From NCBI RefSeq assembly GCF_031432425.1, contig NZ_JAVKPH010000021.1, positions 6,658 through 70,657 of the forward strand: a DNA stretch of 64,000 bases, read 5' to 3'. This DNA comes from Ruixingdingia sedimenti. Its GTDB lineage: Bacteria; Pseudomonadota; Alphaproteobacteria; Rhodobacterales; Rhodobacteraceae. Every line of letters begins with the position of its first letter. The first letter of the stretch is position 1. A program made the position numbers and the translations under genes. Below the pieces are notes generated by a model that was given only the letters and a program-made list of their open reading frames with translations, had not been told where the DNA came from and did not search any database. Positions 49,642 through 58,688 of the stretch are shown one piece after another.

Positions 49642-50514
49642 TCAGCCCTTGAGCACGCGGCCGGCCACCGCATCGAGTTTCGCCACCAGCGCGGGGTCGC
49701 GCCGGTCGGGCGCGGTGATCACCGCATGGTCGAGCGCGCGGTCGCAGCCATGCGTGCAGGGCGCGCGATCGGGGCCGAGCAGCCCCGGCAAAGCGGCGAT
49801 CGCGCTACGGGCATGGGCGGCGTTGCCCGCCATCACCCGCAGCACCGCCGCCACATCCACCGCGCCGTGGTCGGGGTGCCAGCAGTCGTAATCCGTCACC
49901 ATCGCCACGGCGGCGTAGCAGAGTTCGGCCTCGCGGGCGAGGCGGGCCTCGGGCAGGTTGGTCATGCCGATCACGTCGCAGCCCCAGCTTTGGTACAGGC
50001 GGCTTTCGGCGAGGGTGGAAAACTGCGGGCCCTCCATGCACAGGTAGGTGCCGCCCTCGTGCAGCGTCACGCCGGTGGTGCGGGCGGCGGCGGCGACGGC
50101 CGCCGAGAGCCGCGCGCAGGTGGGATGGGCGAGGCTGACATGCGCGACGCAGCCGGTGCCGAAGAACGACCCCGCCCGCCCCAGGGTGCGGTCGATGTAC
50201 TGGTCCAGCACGACGAAATCCCCCGGCGCCATGTCCTCGCGGAACGACCCGCAGGCGGAAACCGACAGGACATCCGTCACCCCCAACCGCTTCAGCGCGT
50301 CGATATTGGCGCGGTAGGGCACCTCGGCCGGGGCATGGACATGGCCGCGCCCGTGGCGGGGCAGGAAGGCGACCGGCAGCCCGTCGAGCCGCCCGGTCAG
50401 GATCTGGTCCGAGGGCGGGCCCCAGGGGGTCTCGACCGCGACCCAGGCCGCATCTTCCAGCCCGTCGATCCGGTAGACCCCGGATCCGCCGATCACGCCC
50501 AGCATGGTCTGCAT
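49642..50514 (-). CDS. mtnP: S-methyl-5'-thioadenosine phosphorylase
   Basis: A 290-residue class I nucleoside phosphorylase: MLGVIGGSGVYRIDG, LPRHGRGH, YRANIDALKRLGV, SVSACGSFREDMAPGD and MEGPQFSTLAESRLYQSWGCDVIGMTNLPEA. It cleaves methylthioadenosine to adenine and methylthioribose 1-phosphate. ATG 50514 has GGAGCGTGAC upstream; an in-frame ATG at 50526 overlaps the preceding gene. Confidence 0.94.
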   Translation of the reverse strand: MQTMLGVIGGSGVYRIDGLEDAAWVAVETPWGPPSDQILTGRLDGLPVAFLPRHGRGHVHAPAEVPYRANIDALKRLGVTDVLSVSACGSFREDMAPGDFVVLDQYIDRTLGRAGSFFGTGCVAHVSLAHPTCARLSAAVAAAARTTGVTLHEGGTYLCMEGPQFSTLAESRLYQSWGCDVIGMTNLPEARLAREAELCYAAVAMVTDYDCWHPDHGAVDVAAVLRVMAGNAAHARSAIAALPGLLGPDRAPCTHGCDRALDHAVITAPDRRDPALVAKLDAVAGRVLKG

Positions 50515-50515
50515 G

Positions 50516-51115
50516 TCACGCTCCATCCTGATCCCCGGGTTTGGGGCGGGGCAGGGCGCGGACCTCGCGCACCACCGCGAAATCGAGATAGCCCATCCGC
50601 GCCACGGGGCGAAAGCGCGTCACGTCGAAGCGGCCGTCCACGATGCAGTCGTCGCGCAGGTGGATCCCTGTCGCCTCGCCGATCACCAGATGATTGCCCT
50701 CGCCGCGCAGATCCACGATCTGCACCACCCGCGCCTCGATGCTGGCCGGCGCGCCCGCGACGCGGGGGCAGGGGATCGTTTCGCATTCGGCCTTGGGCAC
50801 CCCGCAGCGGGCGAATTCGTCCACCCCGGGGCCGAATTCGGCCGAGGTGGCGTTCGCGGCCTCCATCATCGCCTCTTCCACCACATTGGCGCAGAACACG
50901 CCGGTTTCGCGGATATTGGTCAGCGAATCCTTCACCCCCGTCGACGAAAACACGATCTGCGGCGGGCTGTAGGCGACGATGTTGAAGAAGGAATAGGGCG
51001 CGAGGTTGTCGCCGGTGCCGCCGCGGCTGGAAATCCAGCCGATGGGGCGCGGCGTGACCAGCGCCGCCCAGGGGTTGCGTTTCAGGCCGTGGCCGTCCTC
51101 GGGGCGGTAGAACAT
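50516..51115 (-). CDS. Flavin reductase-like domain protein
   Basis: A 199-residue FMN-binding split-barrel protein with NPWAALVTPRPIGWISSRGGTGDNLAPYSFFNIVAYSPPQIVFSSTG, KDSLTNIRETGVFCANVVEE and HLVIGEATGIHLRDD. The family includes flavin reductases of two-component monooxygenases and flavoproteins of unknown role. It is the first gene of a minus-strand set with mtnP and apt, one base apart from mtnP. Confidence 0.88.
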   Translation of the reverse strand: MFYRPEDGHGLKRNPWAALVTPRPIGWISSRGGTGDNLAPYSFFNIVAYSPPQIVFSSTGVKDSLTNIRETGVFCANVVEEAMMEAANATSAEFGPGVDEFARCGVPKAECETIPCPRVAGAPASIEARVVQIVDLRGEGNHLVIGEATGIHLRDDCIVDGRFDVTRFRPVARMGYLDFAVVREVRALPRPKPGDQDGA

Positions 51116-51228
51116 GGCGGCTCCTCTCTGTTTGCCCCTGACGTAGCCGCATGTTAGGGGCGCTTCCAGAAGAAACGCTTCGGCGCGCCCTCCGCGGCGT
51201 GCCGGGATCGGAAGGGGCAGGCCAGGCT

Positions 51229-51732
51229 ATGTTCCATCTGGCAGAGGAAACGCCGGCCGACTATTGGGAGGTCGAGGCGCTTTACGACCTGTGTTTCGCG
51301 CCCGGGCGCACGGCGCTATCCTCCTACCGGCTGCGCGAGGGCGTGGCGCCGGTGGCGCCGCTCTGCCTTGTGCTGCGCGATGGCGAGGGGATCCTCTGTG
51401 CCGTCATCCGTTATTGGCCGGTGCGGGTGGGCGGGCGGCGGGCGCTGCTTCTGGGCCCGGTCGCGGTGCACCCCACGCATCAGGGCGAGGGTCTGGGCGG
51501 CCTGCTGATCAACCAGAGCCTGACCGAGGCGCGGCGCCTGGGATGGCAGCGGGTGCTGCTGGTGGGGGATGCGCCCTATTACCGCCGCTTCGGTTTCGTC
51601 AAGCGCGAGGGCGTGGTGATGCCGCCCCCCACCAACCCCGACCGGGTGCTGGGGCTGGAACTGGTTCCCGGCGCCTGGGAAGACGTGGCGGGCGAGGTCA
51701 CGCGCGATGCGCCGGACGGGGCGGGGGGCTGA
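51229..51732 (+). CDS. GNAT-family N-acetyltransferase (YhbS type)
   Basis: A 167-residue protein: ALYDLCFAPGRTALSSYRLREG, the acetyl-CoA motif LLGPVAVHPTHQGEGLGGLLINQSLTEA and LLVGDAPYYRRFGFVKREG. The YhbS branch ends in a short beta region as here. The substrate is unknown. ATG 51229 lies after GGGGCAGGCCAGG; a longer form from 51151 is possible. Directly after its stop is an AT-rich hairpin. Confidence 0.82.
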   Translation: MFHLAEETPADYWEVEALYDLCFAPGRTALSSYRLREGVAPVAPLCLVLRDGEGILCAVIRYWPVRVGGRRALLLGPVAVHPTHQGEGLGGLLINQSLTEARRLGWQRVLLVGDAPYYRRFGFVKREGVVMPPPTNPDRVLGLELVPGAWEDVAGEVTRDAPDGAGG

Positions 51733-51736
51733 GGGG

Positions 51737-51764
51737 CCAAAATTTTTCGCCCGAAAAATTTTCG
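51737..51764. repeat. AT-rich palindrome, family C copy 2
   Basis: AAAATTTTTCG pairs with CGAAAAATTTT around a CC spacer, five bases after the GNAT stop codon. It is nearly the same as the element at 26782 and sits in the same place relative to a gene end, so it probably terminates transcription. Confidence 0.65.
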
Positions 51765-51842
51765 CCCACCCCCCCCCCCGGCGTTCGGCCCCCTTGAACC
51801 ACGGCCATTGCGGGCGTGCCCCCGCATACCTACGTTCAGGGC

Positions 51843-52610
51843 ATGGACAACGACGCCCCCGTTCCGGCCCTTCGCCCCTCTGAACCGCCGGCAGAGATCA
51901 TCGCCGCCATCGCCGCGCGCCACCATCGCGCCGGGCGCGGGGTGATGGCGGTGGTCAACCGCCTCGGCACCTCGTTCGAGGACCGGCTTCAGGCGCTGCC
52001 CGAGGGCTGGCGCAACCGGCTCGACGGGGCGACCGAGGCCGCGCTGCTGCGCGCCTATGGGCTGGCCCGTGCCGGCGGGCGGGTGCCCACCATCGGCGGG
52101 CGGGGGCATGTGGCGCTCGCCTCGATTTCCGGGGCGCTCGGGGGGCTCGGGGGGCTGCCCTCTGCGCTGGCGGAACTGCCGGTGGCGGTGACGCTGATCC
52201 TGCACCAGATCCAGGAGGTGGCCGACCACTACGGCTTCGACCCCGCCGCCGACCCGACCCGGCGCGAGACGTTGCAGGTGTTCGGCGCGGGCAGCCCGCT
52301 GGCGGATGACGATGGCGCGAACAGCGCCTTCATCGGCGCGCGGCTGACCTTCACGGGCCCCGCGCTCAACCGCATGATCGCCACCATCGCGCCGCGGCTG
52401 GCCACCGCGCTCGGGCCGAAGCTGGCGGCGCAGGCGGTGCCGGTTCTGGGGGCGGCGGCGGGGGCGGGGCTGAACGCGGCCTATATGGGCTATTACCGCG
52501 AAATGGCGCATGTCCGCTTCGGCCTGCTGCGGCTGGCGCTGGACCACGACCCGCTGGCGGTGCAGGACGCATTCCGCCGCGCGGTCGCCCCGGGGCGGAT
52601 CGCGCGCTGA
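51843..52610 (+). CDS. EcsC-family protein
   Basis: A 255-residue protein with EcsC features: a helical N-terminal part (AEIIAAIAARHHRAGRGVMAVVNRLG), a glycine-rich stretch SISGALGGLGGLPSALAELPVAVTLILHQIQEVADHYGFD and AAQAVPVLGAAAGAGLNAAYMGYYREMAHVRF near the C-terminus. The family is named after a Bacillus ABC-operon gene, but its molecular role is unknown. ATG 51843 starts after GTTCAGGGC. Confidence 0.8.
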   Translation: MDNDAPVPALRPSEPPAEIIAAIAARHHRAGRGVMAVVNRLGTSFEDRLQALPEGWRNRLDGATEAALLRAYGLARAGGRVPTIGGRGHVALASISGALGGLGGLPSALAELPVAVTLILHQIQEVADHYGFDPAADPTRRETLQVFGAGSPLADDDGANSAFIGARLTFTGPALNRMIATIAPRLATALGPKLAAQAVPVLGAAAGAGLNAAYMGYYREMAHVRFGLLRLALDHDPLAVQDAFRRAVAPGRIAR

Positions 52611-52711
52611 GGGCGCGCGTCTTGCGCGGGGGGCGGGCTTCTGCCCTGACGATGGAGTGACTTGCGTGCGCACCGGGGTTGGGGGGCACCAGCCCTGCCG
52701 AATCCCATGGA

Positions 52712-52915
52712 TCTGGCTGGCGAAGGCGCGTGCCTTCGCCATATCCTGCGATCCGAGTTGCCCCGGCCGGGGGCCCAAAGCCCCCGGCCAGCGACCGCCC
52801 CGCCCATGGCGGGCGCTACTCGCCCGCCGGGGCAGGCGCTGGCCTACCCTTATCGCCTGTGATCACGGATTTTCACGGCACCGCCGCGCGAACGGGCGGG
52901 GGCAGGGCAAATGTC
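52712..52915 (+). repeat. Family A structured repeat, copy A3
   Basis: Same orientation and module order as copy A1: GGCGAAGGC...GCCTTCGCC (52719-52740, with the T variant found in A2), GGCCGGGGGC/GCCCCCGGCC, CGCCCATGGCGGGCGCTACT, GGCGCTGGCCTACCC and ACGGCACCGCCGCGCGAACGG. The final GGAAACGCA palindrome is lost. It covers most of the gap between the EcsC gene and convergent ptsP; the rest (52611-52711) shows no feature. Confidence 0.83.
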
Positions 52916-52918
52916 GCC

Positions 52919-55165
52919 CTAGTCCTGCTGCTGCGTCACCAGCCATTGCATCAGCGCGGGCCGGGTGCTCATGTCGCCGCGCGCGATGGCGGCGTCGATG
53001 ACGGCGCGCGCCTCGGTCAGGTCCACCCGGCGGATCAGGTGTTTGACCGGCCCGATCGAGGCCGGGCGCATCGACAGGCTGCGCAGCCCCATTGCCGCCA
53101 GCGCGATCGCCTCCACCGGGCGGCCCGCGTCCTCGCCGCAGAAGGTCAGCGGCGTGGCGGTTTCCGCGCAGCGGTCCACGATCTGGCCGAGGAAGGTCAG
53201 GAAAGAGGCGTTCAGCGTGTCGTACCGCCGCCGCACCCGTTCGTTTTCCCGGTCGGCGGCGAAGAAGAACTGCTTGAGGTCGTTGCCGCCGATGGACACG
53301 AAATCGCACCGCTCGAAGAACGACCGCGGCGCGAAGGCGAGGCTGGGGGTTTCCAGCATCGCGCCGACCTCCACCTTTTCGGGCAGCACGCGGCCCATCC
53401 GCGCTTCCTGGTCGAGCGTGTGCATCAGATGGTCGCGCGCGGCGGTATATTCCTCCATCTGCGCGACGAAGGGGAACATCACCGACAGCGGCCGCCCCGC
53501 CGCGGCGCGGATCAGCGCCTGCAACTGCATCCGCAGCACGCCCGGCTTTTCCAGCCCCACCCGGATCGCGCGCCAGCCCATCGCGGGGTTGGGTTCGTCC
53601 TGCGGCTTCATGTAGGGCAGCACCTTGTCCGACCCGATGTCGAGCGTGCGGAACACCACCCGCCGCCCGTGCGCGGCATCCATCACCCGGGCGTAAAGCG
53701 CGGCCAGTTCCTCGCGCCGCGGCACCTTGGTGCGCAGCAGGAACTGCAGTTCGGTGCGGAAAAGCCCCACCCCTTCGGCGCCCGAACCTTCGAGGCTGGG
53801 CAGATCCGCCATCAGGCCCGCGTTCATGTGCAGCGCGATCACCGTGCCGCACCGCGCCTGCGCCGGCAGGTTGCGCAGCGATGCATAGCGTTCCTGCGCC
53901 TTGGCCTGCATCGCGATCTTGTCGCGGAACGCCTTGGCCACGTTTTCCTCGGGGCGCAGATGCACCACGCCCTGATCGCCGTCGACAAGGATGTGGTCGC
54001 CGTTCAGCGCCTCGGTCGTGATGCGTTCGGCATGGATCACCAGCGGGATCGCCAGCGCGCGCGCGACGATGGCCGCGTGGGATCCGACGGAGCCTTCCTC
54101 CAGCACCACGCCCTTCAGGCGGCGGCCGTAATCCAGCAGTTCCGCCGGGCCGATGTTGCGCGCGACCAGAACCGGGTCGGGCGGCATGGTCGCGCCGGTG
54201 TCGGTGCCCTGTCCGGTCAGGATGCGCAGCAGGCGGTTCGACAGATCGTCCAGATCGTGCAGCCGGTCGCGCAGATAGGCGTCGGGCACCTGTTCCAGCC
54301 GGGCGCGGGTGGCGGATTGTTCCTTTTCCACCGCCGCCTCGGCCGACAGGCCGCGGGCGATGTCCTCCTCCATCCGCCGCGTCCAGCCGCGGGAATGGGC
54401 GAACATGCGGTAGGCCTCCAGCACCTGCCGCTGGTCCTTGTCGAGGCTCGCCGCCGACAGCAGGTCGTCGACCGACACGCGCAGCTGCGACACCGCGGCG
54501 CGCAGCCGGTCGGTTTCCCGCGCCGGATCGTCGGCGACGGGGTTGGCGATGACCACGCGGGGCTCGTGCAGCCAGACATGGCCTTCGGTCGTGCCCTCCT
54601 GCCCGGTGGCGCCGCGAAAGCTGACGGGCTGGGAATGCAGCGCCTTGATGCCCTCGCCGCCGCCGGCCAGCGCGCCCAGTTCGTTCATCTCGGCCAGCAC
54701 CATCGCCACGACCTCGAGCCCGTAGACCTCGTCCTCGGAAAACTGCCGCGCGGTCTTGGACTGCACCACCAGCACGCCCATCTTTTCGCCCACGCGCTGG
54801 ATCGGCACGCCGAGGAAGCTGGAATAGATCTCTTCCCCCGTCTCGGCCATGTAGCGGAAGCCCTTTTCCGAAGGCGCGTCGCCGGTGTTCACCGGGCTTC
54901 CCGTGCGCGCCACCCGGCCCACCAGCCCCTCGCCCATCTTCAGTCGGGTCTTGTGCACGGCGGCGGGATTGAGCCCCTGCGTGGCGCAGAGTTCGAGCGT
55001 CACGGGGTCGCGGAAGAGGTAGATCGAACAGACCTCGGACCCCATCGAATCGGCGATGAGGCGCACGATCCGGTCCAGCCGTTCCTGCCCCTCCGCCTCG
55101 GAGGCGAGGGTGTCGCGCAGGCGCCGCAGCAGTTTGCGGCTTTCGCTTTCGCTGCGTTCGGGCAT
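52919..55165 (-). CDS. ptsP: PtsP, phosphoenolpyruvate-protein phosphotransferase of the nitrogen PTS (EI-Ntr)
   Basis: A 748-residue protein: GAF sensor domain (about 25-165), EI N-terminal domain (200-320), swivelling phosphohistidine domain with GSVGSHAAIVARAL (His363) and PEP-binding barrel (GVGLFRTELQFLLRTKVP, VEVGAMLETPSLAF, DFVSIGGNDLKQFFFAADREN, LTFCGEDAG). It phosphorylates NPr in the nitrogen-related PTS, a regulatory system sensing nitrogen and potassium status. The gene stands alone between a family A repeat and a family B repeat. Confidence 0.94.
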   Translation of the reverse strand: MPERSESESRKLLRRLRDTLASEAEGQERLDRIVRLIADSMGSEVCSIYLFRDPVTLELCATQGLNPAAVHKTRLKMGEGLVGRVARTGSPVNTGDAPSEKGFRYMAETGEEIYSSFLGVPIQRVGEKMGVLVVQSKTARQFSEDEVYGLEVVAMVLAEMNELGALAGGGEGIKALHSQPVSFRGATGQEGTTEGHVWLHEPRVVIANPVADDPARETDRLRAAVSQLRVSVDDLLSAASLDKDQRQVLEAYRMFAHSRGWTRRMEEDIARGLSAEAAVEKEQSATRARLEQVPDAYLRDRLHDLDDLSNRLLRILTGQGTDTGATMPPDPVLVARNIGPAELLDYGRRLKGVVLEEGSVGSHAAIVARALAIPLVIHAERITTEALNGDHILVDGDQGVVHLRPEENVAKAFRDKIAMQAKAQERYASLRNLPAQARCGTVIALHMNAGLMADLPSLEGSGAEGVGLFRTELQFLLRTKVPRREELAALYARVMDAAHGRRVVFRTLDIGSDKVLPYMKPQDEPNPAMGWRAIRVGLEKPGVLRMQLQALIRAAAGRPLSVMFPFVAQMEEYTAARDHLMHTLDQEARMGRVLPEKVEVGAMLETPSLAFAPRSFFERCDFVSIGGNDLKQFFFAADRENERVRRRYDTLNASFLTFLGQIVDRCAETATPLTFCGEDAGRPVEAIALAAMGLRSLSMRPASIGPVKHLIRRVDLTEARAVIDAAIARGDMSTRPALMQWLVTQQQD

Positions 55166-55329
55166 TCCGGTTCGTCCTGAAAATCGCTTCCCCTCTCTAT
55201 AGGGGGCGGCAGCGGGAAGGGAAAAGGGTAAATCCGCCGCAGCCGGGCGAATCGGCGAAAGCCGGGCGCGGTGTGATCACGCGGCGCGCAGGGTGGCGCG
55301 GGAACGGGCGCCGCGCCGGGGGCGAGGGC

Positions 55330-55460
55330 GGCGCCGGGGGCTTCGCGCCCCCGGACCCCCGCGGGATATTTATGGACAGAAAGTGAAAACGGGCGAATCC
55401 TGAGCACGTCCCTTTTTCATTTTCTGTCCTTAAATATCCCCGCCGGAGGCCACCGACCTG
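55330..55460. repeat. Family B inverted-repeat element, copy B5
   Basis: Both arms are of the CTGTCC type: GGGATATTTATGGACAGAAA (55361-55380) and TTTTTCATTTTCTGTCCTTA (55414-55433) then AATATCCCCGCC; they are nearly perfect inverses over about 27 bp. It lies between the redoxin gene and ptsP on the same strand. The remaining gap 55166-55329 and 55461-55501 shows no gene. Confidence 0.78.
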
Positions 55461-55501
55461 TCCGCGCGCGCAGCGGTGGACGGATGCCCTGTCGCCGGGG
55501 C

Positions 55502-55972
55502 TCAGGCGGGCGGTTCCATCACCAGCGCCATGATCTCCGCCCCGACCGCCATGTCGGCGACCTGCCCCAGATGGCGTGCGCGCATCCGCCCCTGCCGGTC
55601 GAACAGCAGCAGCGTCGGCGTGCCCTCCAGCCCCCAGTTGCGCATCGTCAGGGGCAGGGCGGCGGGGCCGGGTTGGTCCACCGCCACCGGAAAGCCGATG
55701 CGGTATTCGTGCAGGAAGGCCGCCAGCGACACCGGGGTCATCGCCGCATGGTGTTCGAACACCGCATGCAGGCCGATCACCGCCACGTCCTCGCGCCGGA
55801 AGGTCTGGGCGATGCGCTGCGCCTGCGGCAGGCCGTGACTGACGCAGCCGGGGCAGAGCATCTGGAACGCCTCGACCGCGACCACCTTGCCGCGCAGATC
55901 GTCGGGGCCCGGGGGCCGGTCGGTGTTCAGCCATTCGGCGGCCTGAAGGCCGGGCAGGCAGGGGTCGGTCAT
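55502..55972 (-). CDS. Thioredoxin-fold redoxin with CPGC motif
   Basis: A 156-residue AhpC/TSA-like redoxin: C40-P-G-C43 in VVAVEAFQMLCPGCVSHGLPQAQRIAQTF, then VIGLHAVFEHHAAMTP and GTPTLLLFDRQGRM with the cis-proline. Two cysteines three apart suit disulfide exchange or peroxide reduction. No signal peptide is visible. It is the third gene of a minus-strand run with the exported protein (51 bp upstream) and MarR-type regulator. Confidence 0.85.
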   Translation of the reverse strand: MTDPCLPGLQAAEWLNTDRPPGPDDLRGKVVAVEAFQMLCPGCVSHGLPQAQRIAQTFRREDVAVIGLHAVFEHHAAMTPVSLAAFLHEYRIGFPVAVDQPGPAALPLTMRNWGLEGTPTLLLFDRQGRMRARHLGQVADMAVGAEIMALVMEPPA

Positions 55973-56023
55973 GCGGGGCCTCCTTCGGCTGCCGCGCGGG
56001 GCGCGGGCCCGCGCGGCGGGGGG

Positions 56024-56776
56024 TTATTCGTTCACCCGGCCCGGCAGGCTCAGATCGCCCGAGGCCACGTCGAACACATCCGTCACGCACAGCAGCGGCG
56101 CGTGGATATTGGCATTGACCCGCAGCGCCGCGGTCACGCCGTCGAAGCGCGCGCCCTCCACCACGCCGATGTCGGCGAAGGGCACGCGGACGCTGACCGC
56201 CGTGCCGGCAAAGACCGGCGACCAGCCGGGGCTGTCGAGCAGCAGCGGCAGGCCCGGCCAGGTGGGCGGGACGGGCGGCGTTTCGCCTTCGGGGATGTCG
56301 ATGACCTTGAGCGCGCCGGGGCCGCAGGCGTCATCGGGGCCGAGCACGACCCAATGGCTGTGCCAGGCGCCGCCGTCGTCGTCCAGCGCCCCGCTGCCGT
56401 TTTCGTCGAACAGCGGCGTGTCGTCGAAATCCGGGTGGATGGTGACGGCGAAGGCGAGGATCCCCGCGCCCGGGGCGAAGCCCACCGCCGAGGGGTCGAT
56501 GTCCGTCGGCCAGACATAGGAAAAGACCGGCGCCCCGGCCAGCCCGCCCGCGGGGTCGGGCCGCGCCGCGCCGGGGGTGCCCGCGGTGCCCATGGTGAAG
56601 GTGGCGATGCGGCCCTCGGTGGTGATCGCGGCCGATACGATGTCGAATTCGGCCCGTTCGGCGCCCGGTTCGGCGGTGATGCCATGGGCGCCCGCCATGG
56701 TGGCCGCGCAGGCCAGCGCGGCCCCGGCACCGGCAAGGGCAGGGCCGTGGCGAAGGGTGGGAAAAGCTGTCATCAT
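56024..56776 (-). CDS. Exported protein of unknown family, acidic, possibly metal-binding
   Basis: A 250-residue protein with signal peptide MMTAFPTLRHGPALAGAGAALACAATMAGAHG. The mature part has VFSYVWPTDIDPSAVGF, GILAFAVTIHPDFDDTPLFDENGSGALDDDGGAWHSHWVVLGPDDACG and RVNANIHAPLLCV. The run DENGSGALDDDGG resembles a calcium-binding loop, and HSHW could bind metal. I do not recognise the family. AAAGGAAG precedes the ATG. It follows the regulator gene by 77 bp and precedes the redoxin gene. Confidence 0.75.
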   Translation of the reverse strand: MMTAFPTLRHGPALAGAGAALACAATMAGAHGITAEPGAERAEFDIVSAAITTEGRIATFTMGTAGTPGAARPDPAGGLAGAPVFSYVWPTDIDPSAVGFAPGAGILAFAVTIHPDFDDTPLFDENGSGALDDDGGAWHSHWVVLGPDDACGPGALKVIDIPEGETPPVPPTWPGLPLLLDSPGWSPVFAGTAVSVRVPFADIGVVEGARFDGVTAALRVNANIHAPLLCVTDVFDVASGDLSLPGRVNE

Positions 56777-56853
56777 GGGGTGCTTCCTTTCGTGACCCGA
56801 GGGGGGGTGAAAGGGTGCCCGGGCCGTGCCAGCGGCTTCCGGGCACCCGGCTG

Positions 56854-57480
56854 TCAGCCCGCGGCGGTCAGGCGCGCCCGGGTGCGGGCGGCCGTGTCGG
56901 GCGGGGCGGGGGCGTGGTCGGCGCAGTCGATGCGCAGGGCGGCATCGCCGAAGGCCGTGTCCACGAAGGCGCAATGGTGCGGGCGCGCGGGGTCGTCATG
57001 GGCATGGGGGCGGAAATGGGCGCAGGTCGCGCACATCCGCTGCACCGGGATCGCGCGCGCCTCTTGCAGCGCGTGGATCAGGTCGGTCAGCATCCGCAGC
57101 AGATCCCCCTGCCGCGCGGGGGGCAGGGCGGCCAGTGCGGCCAGCAGGTCGGCGGCCCCCTCGGGCAGGGCGGCGGCTAGCGCGGCGCCGGCGGCGGTGG
57201 GGGCGATGCGGCTTGCCCGCCGGTCGGCGGGGTCGGGGCGGCGTTCGGCCAGCCCCTTGGCCGCCAGCGCCCCCGCGGCATCCGACAGCGTGGGCAGGCT
57301 GACGCCGAGGCTGCGGGCAAGGTCGGTGGTGCGCTGCGGGCCGCGCCGGGCGGTTTCGCGCAGGATTTCCGCCTGCGTCGGCGTCAGCCCCCGCGCGCCC
57401 GCCGCCTGCCAGTCCGCCGCGCGATGCAGCAGCGCAAGGCGCGACAGGGCGAAGGCGATCTGGGATGGCGTGTCTTGCAT
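56854..57480 (-). CDS. MarR-type regulator with C-terminal four-cysteine motif
   Basis: A 208-residue protein. Residues 1-140 are a MarR winged helix (GLTPTQAEILRETARRGPQRTTDLARSLGVSLPTLSDAAGALAAKGLAERRPDPADRRASRIAPT). Residues 150-186 add C150-X2-C153-X16-C170-X15-C186 with CATCAHFRPHAHD and PHHCAFVD, suited to bind zinc or an iron-sulfur cluster. Ordinary MarR proteins end near residue 150. It is divergent from the ABC-NnrS operon and a palindrome lies between them. Redox or metal sensing is inference. Confidence 0.85.
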   Translation of the reverse strand: MQDTPSQIAFALSRLALLHRAADWQAAGARGLTPTQAEILRETARRGPQRTTDLARSLGVSLPTLSDAAGALAAKGLAERRPDPADRRASRIAPTAAGAALAAALPEGAADLLAALAALPPARQGDLLRMLTDLIHALQEARAIPVQRMCATCAHFRPHAHDDPARPHHCAFVDTAFGDAALRIDCADHAPAPPDTAARTRARLTAAG

Positions 57481-57502
57481 GGTTGCCTCCTGCGGGCAGA
57501 AT

Positions 57503-57517
57503 ATTAGGAGTCCTATT
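57503..57517. promoter_or_regulatory. Candidate operator of the MarR-type regulator
   Basis: ATTAGGAGTCCTATT contains the palindrome TAGGA-G-TCCTA, 23 bp upstream of the regulator start in the divergent gap and in the only AT-rich patch there. MarR proteins commonly bind such sites to control themselves and the opposite operon. Confidence 0.5.
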
Positions 57518-57689
57518 CAATTGCAACCGCCCGCTGCGGCAAAATCGCCGGGCCGCGCGGGCGGGCTTCATCCCGGCGCGGGGGGTGGTAGAATATGCAC
57601 ATGCCGTACCGATTACCGGCGCACCGGATCGCGCGGCCCCGGGCCAGCCGTCTTGCCAGCCTTCACCCATCGACCCGAAGGAGGCCCGC

Positions 57690-58688
57690 ATGCCCCGTAC
57701 CCGCCCGTTTCTGTCCCGCCGCGCGCTGATGGCCGGTTCGGTCGGCCTTGCGGCGGCGCTTGCGCTGCCCGCCATCGGCCGCGCCGCGCCGCTGGCCCGG
57801 CTGGCGCTGTTCGGCCCGCCCGCCGGGCCTTCGATCACGCTGGCCCATGCGGTGGCGACCGGCGCGCTGGCGGATCTGGCGGCAGAGGTCACGCTGACCG
57901 TCTGGCGCAATCCCGACGAATTGCGCGCGGGCCTGACCTCGGGCGCCATCGACCTGTCGGTGGTGCCGGTGCAGGCGGCGGCGAACCTTTACAACCGCGG
58001 CATGGGGCTGCGGCTGGTGAATGTGATGACCGACGGGCTCAACTACATCGTCGGCACGCCCGGCGCGGCGCCGGGGCTTGCGGGGCTTGCGGGGCAAAGG
58101 CTCGCCGTGCCCTTCGTCAACGATACGCCCGATTTCATCCTGCGCGCGCTGCTGGCCCGTCACGGGCTGGAGGGGCGGGTGGAACAGGTTCCCGCCGGCA
58201 GCCCGATCGAGGCGGCGCAGATGCTGCTGGCCGGCCAGATCGACGCGGCGCTGCTGGCCGAACCGGCGGCGAGCGTGGCGGTGCTGCGCGGTGCGGTGGC
58301 GGGCAGGGGGCTGGCGCGGGTGGTGGACATCCAGCAGGAATGGGGCGCGCTGACCGGGCTCGGCCCCCGGGTGCCGCAGGCGGGGCTGGCGGTGACGAAG
58401 GGGTTCAGCGAACGGGCGGGGGATCTGATCGCGCCCCTGCATGCGGCGCTGGCGCAGGTGACGGAACAGGTGAATGCCGACCCGGCGGTGGCGGCGCTGA
58501 ATGCCGCGGCGGCGCTGGAATTGCCCGCCCCGGTCCTTGGCGCGTCGATCCCCCATTCGGCGCTGGTGGCGCGCCCCGCGGGCAGCATGCGGGCGGAAAT
58601 CGAGGCGATGCTGTCCCTGATGGCCAAGGCCGATCCGGCGATCATCGGCGGGGGTCTGCCCGATGAAGGGTTCTATGCGCTGGCCTGA
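57690..58688 (+). CDS. NitT/TauT-type ABC substrate-binding protein
   Basis: A 332-residue exported protein with twin-arginine motif FLSRRALMAGSVGLAAALALPAIGRA. The fold is that of the NitT/TauT binding proteins: VTLTVWRNPDELRAGLTSGAIDLSVVPVQAAANLYNRG, LAGQRLAVPFVNDTPDFILRALLARHGLEG and AAQMLLAGQIDAALLAEPAAS. Ligands in this class include nitrate, taurine, thiamine precursors and aromatic compounds. GAAGGAGG precedes the ATG. It heads the operon with permease, ATPase and an NnrS-family gene. Confidence 0.87.
   Translation: MPRTRPFLSRRALMAGSVGLAAALALPAIGRAAPLARLALFGPPAGPSITLAHAVATGALADLAAEVTLTVWRNPDELRAGLTSGAIDLSVVPVQAAANLYNRGMGLRLVNVMTDGLNYIVGTPGAAPGLAGLAGQRLAVPFVNDTPDFILRALLARHGLEGRVEQVPAGSPIEAAQMLLAGQIDAALLAEPAASVAVLRGAVAGRGLARVVDIQQEWGALTGLGPRVPQAGLAVTKGFSERAGDLIAPLHAALAQVTEQVNADPAVAALNAAAALELPAPVLGASIPHSALVARPAGSMRAEIEAMLSLMAKADPAIIGGGLPDEGFYALA

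Noticed and set aside
48886..50985. A 699-codon plus-strand frame across apt and mtnP
   Set aside because: apt and mtnP motifs are clear on the minus strand; the frame is a shadow.
55484..58666. A 1060-codon plus-strand frame across the redoxin, exported protein and MarR genes
   Set aside because: It is antisense to three recognisable genes and has low-complexity composition with no conserved domain.
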